Source: Poteriospumella lacustris (Eukaryota > Sar > Chrysophyceae > Chromulinales > Dinobryaceae). From it: a stretch of 64,000 nucleotides of DNA. The notes beneath the pieces were generated by a model, which was not told the DNA's origin, made no database searches, and saw only the letters and a list, made by a program, of their open reading frames with translations. The DNA lies in assembly GCA_008000375.1 (NCBI GenBank), contig SMOI01000113.1:1-64000 (forward strand). Direction: 5' to 3'. The translations under genes and the position numbers were made by a program. This document shows, piece after piece, positions 1-11,144 of this stretch (position 1 is its first letter; every line of letters starts with the position of its first letter).

Positions 1-27
1 GCGCCGAAGAAGTCGTTCCGGTTCTAA
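1..27 (+). CDS. 3' end of a second copy of the DysF/PH-domain protein gene (cut by the left window edge)
   Basis: The first 24 bases encode APKKSFRF, followed by TAA at 25-27. This is exactly the C-terminus of the gene at 1526-8807 on the opposite strand. The next 50 bases after the stop are also the exact reverse complement of the sequence downstream of that gene. This is therefore the tail of an inverted, tail-to-tail duplicate whose body lies left of the window. How much of that copy is intact cannot be seen here. Confidence 0.75.
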   Translation, partial: APKKSFRF

Positions 28-43
28 AGGAACCCGGGAACGC

Positions 44-73
44 ACGGAACAGTGCAAACGGTGCACTGTCCGT
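44..73 (+). other. 3' UTR stem-loop just after the stop codon
   Basis: Seventeen bases after the stop, ACGGA-A-CAGTGCA pairs with TGCACTGTCCGT across a five-base AACGG loop. This gives a 12-bp stem with one bulged A. The same hairpin is present in the opposite copy at 1480-1509. As transcribed RNA it would fold immediately downstream of the coding region. A role in 3' end formation or mRNA stability is conjecture. Confidence 0.6.
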
Positions 74-77
74 TGGT

Positions 78-1475
78 ATCAGTTGTTCAGTTGATGTCGG
101 TGTTGGTGTTTTGTTTGTGTCGTGGCCCCCTGTTTGGATTTTAGTGTGTCTGTTTTGATCAGTTTGGAGCACCACCACATGTTGTGTGTGCGTTCCTGGT
201 TGGTATTCGTTTGGCATTCACGATCCCCGATCGTATATCTTCTGTCAGTTGCTCTGCTCCTCTTCTCTGCTCTCTTCTTCTGCGTCCTTTCTTCTGCTCG
301 TTGATCCATCCGTCAACAGTGGAGGCCTCCCTTCGATTCCTGTTGGCCAACCGCCCCAATCTTCGTGGTTGGAAGCGGCTGCGTGTCCTTTGATTGCGGT
401 ATTAGTTGATCGTTTGTCAGTTGCTGGTGCGCACGGCCCGTCAGGGCTGTGAAGCCCATTGCGCCCCCTCGCGTAGTTATTTCTTGGAACGAGTTGCGGC
501 TTGTGTTCTCTCTCATTGTTTGTGCGGTGCTCGTCCACTGGATCGCGACTGTTTTGGTGTGCTCCGGTGTGAGGCGTTTGAGAGGCACATGCCTCGTAGT
601 GCGTTTGTCATCGGTGTGTGGTTAGTTGGTTGATTGGTTGGTAAGGCGTAAAAGTAAGGAGACTCTCTTCGATGTCCAAGTAACGATAATTATATACCAC
701 GTATTTGTCAAGCAAGCAACAGTCTGTAAAGCACAGCATGTGTTACGTTGGAGTTGTGTGAGTCCGTTCTCTGCAGGAGGGGCCTCGTTCTCCCTGTTGA
801 CCGACAGGTCTTCTGCCTCGAGCGATCAGATGACTCAACGCACTCATGATGATGCCTACTGTTCGTTGCTTGACACGACGCTTCTATTGGACCCACCAAC
901 AGTTGACAGCAACTCGAAGAGATTCGATATACGAACGCCACCTACCAACCAACTACCCACTGACCATGATCGGATACGACTGTCTGTGAGAAGACTGTTC
1001 TACGAGAAGTAGTCACCACCAACCCACAACAATGATCTGAGTGTTTGCACGAGTAGTTAACATCTGGTTTTACTTTATCTAAGAATACGCGAGAGCTCCG
1101 TGAGGAGGCAACGTGGTGGAGACGACAGCAAGTTCATGGCATGTAAGAGGGGGGTGCTGGTATGTACCGTGTGCCGAGGAGCACTTCGAGAAGAGACCGT
1201 GAGTCGGTCTCTCTGTTCCGAGTTCGGACCGACCAACAGCAAAGGAGGAAGAAGAAGAAGAAGACAACGAGCGGGAGAAGCCGGCTCGACAAAGAGAAGA
1301 GAGAAAGTGAAGAGAGAGAAGTGACAACCAATCAGACGGTAGTTAAAGCGACGAGAAGTCGCAAACGAAACGAATACAGAAACAGACACAAACGAGTTAC
1401 AACTCAAATCAAACCCCATCCAACACACTAATCCACGCACGCAGTACCTGCACCACATTTTACCTGTCTTCTGAC
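78..1475. other. Spacer between inverted repeat 1 arms; no gene seen
   Basis: This is about 1.4 kb of unique sequence between two convergent gene copies. The open frames are short, mutually overlapping and without recognisable domains. From about 1240 to 1320 the + strand is strongly purine-rich (GAA/GAGA runs). It probably contains the two 3' UTRs and terminators. I see no tRNA or other RNA gene. Confidence 0.6.
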
Positions 1476-1552
1476 ACCAACGGACAGTGCACCGTTTGCA
1501 CTGTTCCGTGCGTTCCCGGGTTCCTTTAGAACCGGAACGACTTCTTCGGCGC
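1476..1552. repeat. Inverted repeat 1, right arm (visible part)
   Basis: Perfect reverse complement of 1-77. It covers the last coding bases, stop codon and about 50 bp of 3' UTR of the gene at 1526-8807. The arm very probably continues rightwards into that gene, but its partner lies outside the window. Confidence 0.9.
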
Positions 1553-4500
1553 CCCAAGCCCCTTGTCCGTCATGCTCTTCTTGCGCTGCAAGAGCGGATT
1601 CGGGGGCTTGGTCGACGCCGCCGCGATCGTCACCGTCGTTCCGCGAGGCTTCACCTCGCCGGTCGACGCTGACGTAGGCGTCGACGCGGGGGACGCCGGC
1701 GGAGACGCGCTACCGCTGCCCGCTGCGACCGACACTCCCGCACGGTCTGGTGTCGCCGCGGCCTTGTCGCCAGCCCGAGGGCTCGACGAACCCGACGGCG
1801 GCTTCGACGCCGACAGGTTGCCCGACGTCGGACGACCCGCAGGCGGCTTCGACGCCGACCCGCTGCCGCTCGCCGCCGACGGAGACGGAGGCACGGCCGG
1901 CTCGCTGTTCCGCTTCGCCGCGATCGACGTCGAGCGGCTGATGCCGCGGACCTCCGAAGTCGACGAGCCGAACCCGCCGCTCGACCCGGTCGGTGTCGAG
2001 GGGACGCTGTTCGTCTTCTCGAACTTCTGGATCTTGCCCATGATGGAGTTGCTGCGCACATTGCGTGCGCGCAAGTCCTGCACCGAGTGCACCGCCTCGC
2101 CGACGCTGGCGTCGTCGAAGTCGCCCTCCGGCGCCGCCGTCGCCGCCACGCCCAGGCTGTTGCCCGTCGATGACGCGGCGTGGCCGCCGTCGATGTCCTC
2201 GTCGCCACTGGCGTTCGACGTCTTCACCGACCGCAGCTTCACGCCCTTGAACGGGCTCGTCACGGAGTTGGTGTCGTCGTCGTCTCGGCTGGACGACGCC
2301 AGCGACCAGGCGCCCGCCACCGACGTCGTCGTGGTCACCGTCGTGGTGGCGTCGGCGGATGCACCGTCGGTGCCGTCGCCGCCGCTCGTCACACTGACGC
2401 GTCGAAGCTTCTGCTTCACTTGCACCAGCGGCGACACCGTCGAGTCCGGCGCACGCTGGTTGGCGCGATCGTCGGCGTTGCGGCGGTCGACCGGCCGCAG
2501 CTGCACGGACTTCAGGATGCTGCTGTCCTCGCGCTGCAGACCCGGTCGAGGCGGCGGCAACCCATCGCGAGCCACGGGCTTCAAACTGATCTGCTCCGTC
2601 AGCTTGCCCGACTCCGCCGACTCTTGCGCTGGACGGGTATCGGTGTTCTTCAACGGAATGATGGCGTTCGTGCCGTCCTCGTCCAAGAACCCGTTCTCCG
2701 TCACCAGCTTCTGGTCCGACGACCGCAGATCCGTCAGCGGAATCGTCGCGAAGTCGTTGCCCGGCAACAGGTAGCCCTTGCGCTGCAGATACTCGGTGCT
2801 CATGTTCTTCAACCGCACCGCGCGACGCTTCTGGCTCGAGATCGACGCGTCATCGCGCTGATACGATCCCACCGACATGTCGTCGGCCGCCACCGGCCGC
2901 AGACGCTTCGACATCTGCGACAGCTCGTCCTCCAGGTCGAACGACGCCGGGTTGCTCAGCGAGATCGCCGAGTTGCGCCGATGGTTCGCCGACGAGGGAC
3001 CCGACGGAGGCAGCCGCGTGCGACCCGCCGGCGACAAATAGTCGTTCGCGTCGTCGTTCGACGGCGTGCGCAGCGACTGCGTGTTCGGCGACATGAAGCT
3101 CTGGTCGTACTCGCCCATCGACGGACGGTCCACGTCCACCTGCATCGGCACGTGCGTCGTGTTCACTTCGATCACACCCACCTCCAGCAGCTTGCGCGCC
3201 TTCTCTTCGGCGATCTTGCGCAGGGCCTCTTCGTCCGCCTGCTTCTTCGCCGCTTCATCCAGCGCCTTCTTGCGCGCCACTTCGGCCTCCAACGCCGCGA
3301 TGCGAGCAGCCTTCTCGGCCTGACGGGCGGCTTCCTCCTGCTCCGCCCGGCGACGCGCCTCGTCTTCCACGTGACGACGCGCCTCCGCCTCCTCGCGGGC
3401 CTTGCGGGCCGCCTCTTCTTCCATCTCGCGACGACGCTGCTCACGACGACGCGCCTCGCGCACCGCTTCGTTCTCCACTTCGCCCGTCGCCTCGTCGCGG
3501 GCGGCGTTCGCGTCGCTCTCCAGCGACAAGCGACGACTCGCCTGGCGACGCTTCGCCTCGCGGAGGAACTCCGGTTCCGCCTCGTCGCCCTTGCTGCTCG
3601 GCGTCAAGTCAGCGCTCTCCTCCGCCACCGACACACGGCGACTCTGCTGGCGACGTCGAGCCTCGCGCAAGAACTCCGGCTCCTCGCTGTCGTTGTTCGG
3701 ACCGCTGCCCGCGCCCTCCGCGTCGTCGATGTTGACCCGACGCGTCGTCGCCCGGCGTCGTGCCTCACGCAACAGCTCGCTCTCCGGCTCGGACGGCTTG
3801 TCGATGCCGCGCCGAATCAACAGGTTCGTCGGCACGTGGCGCAGCGTCACCTTCTTGATGTCCACCCCAGCGGCCGCGCCGCCCTCCAGCGACATCAGCG
3901 ACCGTCGCAACGCCTCCAACGGAATGTACGCGTGCGTCGCGGTGTCTTCGCCGTCCTTGAAGAAGCCGTTCTCCAACACATACGCCTGGTCGAAGTCGTT
4001 CAAGTGGTTCATCGGCACGCACGCGTGTGTGGGGCTCAGCCCTTCCACATAGCCCAGCCGCCGCATGTACGCCATCGTCATCTGGTTCAACGTGCGCAGT
4101 TTCTGCTGCGCGGCGCCGTGCGACTCCTTGTTGTTGCTCTCCGCCAGCTGCGCGATCGCGCGGGCCGCCTCTTCGAAGTCCTCGCCCTTGTCCTCTTCCT
4201 CCTCCGTGAAGTACTGCGACGTCGTGTGCATGTGCACCGGCGACCGGCGCGGACCGTCATCCTCGTCGTCGTCGTCGTGGTACTCGATGTCCTCCTTGCG
4301 CACGTTCAGCATGTCGTCGAGGTCGTCGAAGTCGTTGTTCGTCGCCGCGCTGCGCACCGACGCCACACTCATCTTCGGAGATATCACCGACCCACGCTTC
4401 GCCGCGTCCTCGGAGGCCTTGTCCTGCGGCGACGCCTGGGCCCCGGCCACGCCACGCAACGTGATCGTCGTGAACTCGGGCGCCTTCTGCGATGCACTGT

Positions 4501-7500
4501 CGGCTCCGATCGGCTTGCTGCCGGTCGCCGAGCGAGTGATGACGATCTTGCTGCTCGACGCCCCCGCCACCGGAGTCGTGGCCGCTGCCGATGGCACCGA
4601 CGACGCTCGCGACGGCGTCACCGCTGGTGCTGGGACCGACGAGGCCGCCTTCGCTTGTGGAGAGGACAGCGTTCCTGCTGCCTCATACGCAGGCGGCGGT
4701 GCATATGGCTCAGACTCTTGCGTGCCGATGGAGCCCACGGCGGGGAACAAGCCCTGTACCGACGACAAGCCGCCCGTCGCCACCTTCGACGCCGACAGCG
4801 GGGCGCTGGCTGACTCCACCTTCGTCGCTGCCGTCGACGAACCCGCAACCGACGCTGGGCCCTCCGCGACTGCTTCCGGCGCACTCTTCACCGCCAGAGG
4901 CTCCGATGCCACGGCGACGTGGTGCACCGTCGTGGTCTCCACCGTCGGCATCACCGTCGTCGTCACCTTCACCGACACGGGCTCCGATACGACGCCGACG
5001 CTGCCCGCGACCCCGGCGATGCCACTGGACTTCATCGACGACGGCTCCGAGGCGGCGAACGCCGCTGACTTCGTCGACGACGGCTCCGACACGATGGCCG
5101 ACGAATTTCCGCCGTCAATCGCAGGGCTCAACGGCGTCGCACCGCCACTTGCTGTGACGCTGACGCCTCCGCCGTTCGTCAGTCGCAGCGACTGGTTGCG
5201 AAGCGGAGACGCGACCACCTCCGAGTCGTCGCTGGGCAGCTCCGTGATACGCACCGAACTCGACGTCGGCGACTTCGTCTTGCCGAACTTCGACAACAGA
5301 TTCGGCGGGATCGGAATGTTCTTCACATCTACCGGCGCCCCAGTCGCAGTCTCGAAGTGCATCGTGCGCACCACCGTCTCTTTGTTTGCGCCATCCGCCT
5401 GCTTCTCCACCGCCTCCGCCACGTCCTTCGACGTCGTCGACCCCGTGACGACGGTCTTCGTGCCCTTGCCGTCGTCCGTCACCGTGTTCGTCGTGTTGTT
5501 CGTCGTCGTGGTCGTGGTCGTCGTGCGCACCACCCGTGTGATCGTCTTCACCACCGGGTCGGTCGTCTGCGACCCCGTCTCCGTCTCGGCGTACGCCGCC
5601 AAATCGGGGTACTTGCCCACTTGCGTGATGTCGCTCGACACACTGGTGGCGTTCAGCTTCATCGCCGCGTTCTGCTGCGTGATGCGCCACTGCTCCGTCA
5701 CCAGCGAACTCGCCGTCGGGGTTTCCGACCCGCGCTCGCCCGACCACGTCGACATCAGCGTCGCCTTGAAGTTCTGACGCAGCGTGCGCATGTGGGAGTC
5801 GTCCTCGCCGTACTCGCCCTCACGACCGATCCAGTCGCTGTCTTGGTAGTGCTTCACGACCTGCCGCACACTCGACTCGTCGTGCGACTTGCGTCCGTGC
5901 GCATATTCGGCGAAATGGATCTGGCGCTTCAGAATGCGCACCCACGAGAACTTCGTGTCTGGGTTGAGGGCGCGGAAATGGACCACCAGTCCGTCCTGCG
6001 TCTTCACCGTGAACTCGCACTCGTCCTCGCGCGCCTTCACCACCGCATGGTCCAACAGCAGTCGGCCGTGCAAGTGCCCGTCGCGGTGCAAGACCAACAG
6101 TGCCTGCTCTTGCATTTGGATCTGATGCAGATCCCACACATTGGTGGCGTTGTCCAGCACCTCCAAATCGCCGCACAAAATGATGCGCGCTTCGGGCAGC
6201 TCGCCCGTCGGAGGACCGAACACGAACGGCGCGAAGTTGGCCTCCGGCGTGATGATGGCCAGCTGATACAACAGCGCTCGCATCCAACGCAGACGCATGT
6301 CCTTGTCCGTTGCGTCCAGCTTCACAGTGATCGACCCGTTGGGGTGGTAGATGCAGAACGGGAACGAACGACCACCGGCTTCCGGTCCGCTCAACACCTT
6401 CACTTCGCAGTCGATCAGCGACACGTCGTTCACCTTCTCGTTGCCACTGTAGAACTCCACCTTGTTGTGGTACAGAATGACGTTGCGACGTTGCCAGCTC
6501 GTGGCCGACGACCCCTTCTCAGGGTCGTGCAGGTACAGGTCTTCCTTCAAAATGTAGTCGTCCGGGGCCTTCATCAGCTCCTCCGCGATCATCTTCTTCG
6601 CCTTGATGAAGTCATCGCGCTTTACCACCGTCGTCATCCACAAGCGCCGACGCACTTGCTTCTGCTCGTCGACCATGTCCACCCACTGCTCGTCCGTCGC
6701 GTTCAGCGTACCTTCCGACCAGGTGGATCGATATTGCCAGCCATAGTCGTCGGTGTTACTCTGGATGATGTTGACGTACTGATGCAGCATGAACCACCCG
6801 GCAGGCAGTTGCACCTCCGGGTTCTTGTTGGAAATGCCAATCAGTTGGTCGAACCGGACCATGCGAGGATCTTTGCTCGCACGCGAACCTCCCACCGTGA
6901 AGCGAAGAGGGGCTGCGTCTTGGATGTCGCGGGGTGCGTTGATGCGGTTCTCGGACTCCAGCACGAGCACGAAGCGGTGCGTGATGCCCTTCAGCGCCGC
7001 CAACATGAAGCGGGGATTGATCAGTATGCGCTTCACGTTCAGGTGCTTCACTGCTCCCGACATGTTCAGCATCGACATCGTCGACTTCAACCGCGCCAGA
7101 GACCGCGTGGGCTGCGGCAGGGTCGGTGTCATGGTCGGAGGAGTGGGAATCGAAGCCGGACTGGCCGAGTCGTCCTTGATGTCCTTTCGCTCCGGAAGGA
7201 CCAGCTCTTTGATCTTACTGAGCGACGGGTTGTGGATCTCCGGGGCCTTGTCCAGCTTCGGAGTGGGAATGGCCATTTCCTTGATGTCGGCCAGGTCCTC
7301 CGTGACGATCTGCATCGTCTTATACTTGTTGATGCTTGGCTTGATCAGCTCGGTCGTGTGTGCGCGTGTTTGCACATCGACCTTGAAGGTGGAGGCCTCA
7401 GGCTTGGGTTTCTTGTCCAGGCGGATCCCCAACTCCTCACTGAACTCGAAGTGGTCTGGGTGGTTCTCGTACGGTGCCGTGAAGATGCGTCGGATGTACT

Positions 7501-8807
7501 CTTCATCTTCTCCTGCGACCGGGGGAGCGCTCCAGTTGCCATCGTAGAACTGGGAAATACGGTCCACAGCTGGCTGTCCCAAATCATCATGCTCCTCGCG
7601 GGGCAGATTGCGCTTCATCGTGTTGTATGCATCGATGTGCTGCACCTGCTTTCGGACGCTGAGCATCCACAAGTTCTTCTGCTCCGGCGTATCTGCTGCC
7701 AGATTCAGCGTAATGCCTGATTGGGACGTCACTGAGAAGTTGAGATTGCGGTCCTCGGCGGCCACGGTCGCTTTCTCCACAAAGATACGGCCGCGAAGAT
7801 CGTCGCCGTCGTAGTACACCACCTCACGCGGCAACAGATGGAAGGACCGATCATACGCCTGACCATCGGGGCTTTGGAGCTTCAGATCACCCGCCACCAG
7901 CACACGGTTGTCCGGATAGTCGCCAGTTGGGGGAGAGTACTCCAGCGGCACGAAGTTGACGTCGGGCGAGTTCATTGCCAGCTGGTACTGAATTGCGAAC
8001 ACCCATTCGCGTCGGATATTCTGGTCCTCCGCGCTGAGAAGCAAATTCACGGTGCCCGCCAGATTGCGGACCACAAACACATTCTTTGCGCCGGCGATTT
8101 GTCCATCGGGAAGCATCTTTACCTCGCAGTCTTGCAACAGCACCTCGGTTTTCTTAGTGGAGCTGGTGTAGATCTCGATACGATTGTGATACAAGATAAA
8201 GCGTCGTTTGTTCCACGAACGGTTGAGCGTTCCCTTTTCGTAGCGATAGAGCTCTCCCTGCAGCTTGACATTGCCGTAGTCAATCTTCAAGTTCTCTGCC
8301 AGGAGTCGTTTGGCTCGCACCAGTTCGTACTTGGGCACGATCGTTGTCAGCCAGATTCTCCGCCGCACTCGACTGGTCGCAGTGGGCTCCCGTGTCCAGG
8401 GTTCATCCTTGGGGCCAGGAGGACCCAACGCTGACCATTGTGATCGATATTGCCATCCATATTCGTCCGTATACTCATGTAAGATGTAAATGTATTGATG
8501 GGCCATCAGCCAGGCTGAACAAAGTAATAGTTGTGATGAGGAAGGCTTTGTAAACGATAGAACAACAAGCAGCTTTATTTTGCTTACATGGAGGGATTTG
8601 GAGTGCGGAATCGGAGACGCCCACTTCCATTAACTGCCGAATGGCCGAATATCTGGGGTCTCTCGTTGCATTGACTGCACCCACCGAGAAACGTGGCGGA
8701 CTGAAGCCATCGTTGCCCTGTAAGAACTCGCATTCTTGCACAAGCACAAAGCGATGGGGAATCCCATCTAAAATGGCGTCAAAGAGGTATGGATTGGCGA
8801 AGTTCAT
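1526..8807 (-). CDS. Large scaffold protein with two DysF-PH-PH modules, coiled coil and disordered tail
   Basis: Two exons (8588-8807 and 1526-8514; 73-bp intron with GTAAGC donor) give about 2402 residues. The start ATG at 8807 is the first in frame, but an additional 5' exon is possible. The N-terminal ~945 residues hold a module present twice (about 1-370 and 573-945). Each module has a dysferlin/peroxin-like DysF signature (YGWQYRS-W, then RRRIWLTT or RRRLWMTT) followed by two PH-like domains. DysF and PH domains in other proteins act at membranes, so a peripheral membrane scaffold is inferred. Residues ~945-1545 are Ser/Thr/Ala-rich and probably disordered. At ~1690-1850 come repeated LREARRR-RRVS blocks and a charged Ala/Glu/Arg coiled coil. 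A short repeat flanks the coiled coil (about 1548 and 1978). The gene is much more GC-rich than most of the window. The exact family is not recognised. Confidence 0.8.
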
Positions 8808-9359
8808 CTGCGATATGACCGCAAGGATAGGTTCAAGCTGAGATGTCAAGGTGTTGACAACAATACGAATCGACTTCTTTCTTTTCCAATATCGTCACTC
8901 AATGAACTCTCGAAAACCTAATGTCTCGCACAATTCTGATGTAGTGGATCACGCGATTCGACAAGAGCTCGTGGATAAATATTTCGATCCTTGATTTTTC
9001 AACATACTGTAGTTGGCAGACGGAACTTCCGTTGTCTATGCCGTTGCGCGAGAAAGAAACGCTGTTTCCGGCCTGCCAGTCCAAAATTTTGTGCAGCGAC
9101 CAAACTCCCAGACTTCCCCATTTCCTTTCTCCTGTCCTTTGTTGTGACGACAAACGACAAATGACTTCTTGGCTTCTTGTCGTATCTGTCCGTCGGCCGT
9201 CGTCGTCGTCTGCTGACCAGCAACAGTGAGTGGCGGTTGCAGCTTCTTTGGAAGTTGGCTTCATTCAAACCGCCCGGAGTCCATTGGTATCTTTGGACGA
9301 TATCGGCATCGTAGACACAACGATATTTGCCTTCGGTGGAGACCATCAACGTATCCATC
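8808..9359. promoter_or_regulatory. Divergent promoter region between DysF/PH gene and DHCR7 copy A
   Basis: The two flanking genes start here in opposite directions, so 550 bp hold both promoters and 5' UTRs. About 9141-9359 is homologous to the upstream region of DHCR7 copy B (12548-12789). It is near-identical from 9251 inward. Outside that there are substitutions and an insertion of about 22 bp in copy B. A short GTC run lies near 9198-9212. I could not assign a TATA box or initiator. Confidence 0.5.
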
Positions 9360-10773
9360 ATGAGTCAAGACAAGACATCGTGGGGCTCTGGAGGGTTGTT
9401 TGGCAACCGTGCCTTGGGCTCTTTGTTTCTCATGGTGGTTTGCCCAGCGTTTTGCTTGACGTTTTGGTACACCTGCCAGCATTTGGACGGAAACTTGTTC
9501 CGTGTGTATGACCTGATTCGCGATGAAGGCGTTGTTTCGTTCGGACAGAAGATTTTCGCGAATCCTTTCAACCCATATGTTTGGAAGAGAATTTTGGCGT
9601 ACATGGCTTTCGAACTGTTTTTGATGCGCTTTGTGCCCGGAAAGATCTTCAAGGCCTCCGTCACTGCCACTGGCCATGTTCCAGTGTACATTGCCAACGG
9701 ATTCCAAAGTTACCTGATCACCATTGTTGCCTTGTTCGCATTGAAGATCAGTGGATACTGGAATCCTGCCGAGGTTTATGACCACATGGGCGACTTCTTG
9801 TCTTCCATGAACGTCTTTGCTCTTGGTTTGTGCCTGTTCTTGACGATCAAGGGTTTGAACTTTCCCTCCACCAAGGACAGCGGCACCAACGGTGATTTCA
9901 TCGTTGACTACTTCTGGGGCACTGAGCTCTATCCTCGCGTGTTCGGCTTCGACATCAAGCAATTCACGAACTGCAGATTTGGAATGATGTTCTGGCAAGT
10001 CGGTATTCTTTGCTACGCCATGAAGCAATACGATGATCTGGGTTATGTCACGTCTTCCATGTTCGTCTCGGTTGCTGTCCAGACCGTGTATGTTGCCAAG
10101 TTCTTCTTGTGGGAAACTGGCTATTTCTGCACGATGGACATTCAGCATGACCGTGCAGGCTACTATCTGTGCTGGGGATGCTGTGTATGGGTGCCATCCA
10201 TGTACACGATGCACACTTACTACTTGACGAACCATCCCGTGGATTTGTCCTTGCCTTTGGCCGGGTTCTTTTTGTTCGCTGGTATCTATTCTGTCTACGT
10301 GAACTACGAGTGCGATCGGTAAGTGCCTATGTCACTTGTGTTTATGAATGATGTGCTAATCGTCTCTCATTGTCATTGTCATGCTTTGTATTTGTGTGCA
10401 GCCAACGCCAGGAGTTCCGCGCAACCAACGCGAAGTGCAAGGTGTGGGGTCGCGAGCCCGACTACATCGTTGCCAAGTACACAACTTCCGATGGCGAGGA
10501 GCGCTCTTCGTTGTTGTTGGCCAGCGGCTGGTGGGGTCTGGCGCGCCACTTCCACTACGTGCCTGAAATCTTGGCATCGTTCTTTTGGTGCGTACCCGCG
10601 TTGTTCGTGCACCCGTTGCCGTACTTCTACCCGGTGTACTTGACCATTCTTTTGGTCGACCGTGCCTGGCGCGATGACAAGCGATGCGGGGATAAGTACG
10701 GAAAGTATTGGGAGCAGTACTGCACCAAGGTTCCGTACAAGATTATCCCCGGCATCATCTAAGCGATGGTAGC
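9251..10773. repeat. Inverted repeat 2, left arm (core)
   Basis: About 1523 bp form the reverse complement of 11134-12656. The whole DHCR7 gene including its intron is contained. I found no difference in the coding parts or intron, and one mismatch at 10764 just after the stop. Weaker homology continues outward to about 9141. The spacer to the other arm is about 360 bp. Confidence 0.95.
9360..10762 (+). CDS. DHCR7: 7-dehydrocholesterol reductase-type sterol reductase, copy A
   Basis: Two exons (9360-10318, 10402-10762; 83-bp intron with GTAAGT donor and GTGCTAAT branch-like site) encode 439 residues. The protein belongs to the ERG4/ERG24 sterol reductase family, polytopic ER enzymes that reduce sterol ring double bonds with NADPH. 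The C-terminal half is DHCR7-like rather than C14-reductase-like. It has a KVWGREPDYIVAKY segment, GWWGLARHFHY at about 362-372, and a final block with HPLPYFYP, RDDKRCGDKYGKYW and PYKIIPGII. Many hydrophobic segments are visible. ATG 9360 was chosen because the frame upstream offers only non-ATG starts. An identical protein is encoded in mirror image at 11145-12547. Confidence 0.9.
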
Positions 10774-11144
10774 AAACAGCTGCAAAGTAGTCATTTATTT
10801 TCTCTTTTCTCTTGGAATTGTTTGCTGTTGACGTAATCTAACTATGTTATAGTGGCATCTCTTATTTTTGTTTGCACTCTTCACAATAATAGGACAGATA
10901 TGCAAGAAGAGCAGGTAGATCCTTCTCGCGAACACAAGGTTCAGTGGCGTTTGAAAACCAGAACAAGTGACGACAAGAAAAACGGAAGATTGGCATTCAT
11001 TAAATTTATTTTACGTTTCTTATCAGCGCCTGAATTTTACGTTCCTGAACTTCCCAAAGAAGAAATGTCCATGCAATACCATTGCCAAGAGAAAGGGATA
11101 AACAAACAAGCTAATCTTCGCTCCACCAAGCAAGCTACCATCAC
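10763..11144. other. Spacer between the two DHCR7 copies
   Basis: About 380 bp separate the two stop codons, of which about 360 bp are unique. Only the first ~11 bp after each stop are shared. It must hold both 3' UTRs and polyadenylation sites. AT-rich stretches occur near 10790-10810 and 11000-11020. The open frame at 10852-11148 has no recognisable content and is not called. Confidence 0.6.

Larger units (their letters stand above)
1..77. repeat. Inverted repeat 1, left arm (truncated by window)
   Basis: Bases 1-77 are the perfect reverse complement of 1476-1552. The next base differs, the four after it match again, and then similarity ends. The arm contains the last coding bases and the start of the 3' UTR of the DysF/PH gene. 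It presumably continues left beyond the window. The spacer to the right arm is about 1.4 kb. Confidence 0.9.

Noticed and set aside
626-1012. 128-codon + strand open frame in the first spacer
   Set aside because: No recognisable content or codon bias like the neighbours; it lies between two convergent 3' ends.
2180-4813. Long open frame on the + strand (877 codons) opposite the DysF/PH gene, and another at 5357-7720
   Set aside because: Both are antisense to a well-supported coding region and Arg/His/Val-rich with no domain. They arise because the GC-rich sense codons rarely give stops on the other strand.
9360-10762. Calling the sterol reductase a C14-reductase (ERG24) or C24(28)-reductase (ERG4)
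   Set aside because: The family is shared, but the VWGREPDYIVAKY and GWWGLARHFHY segments and the final block agree best with DHCR7.
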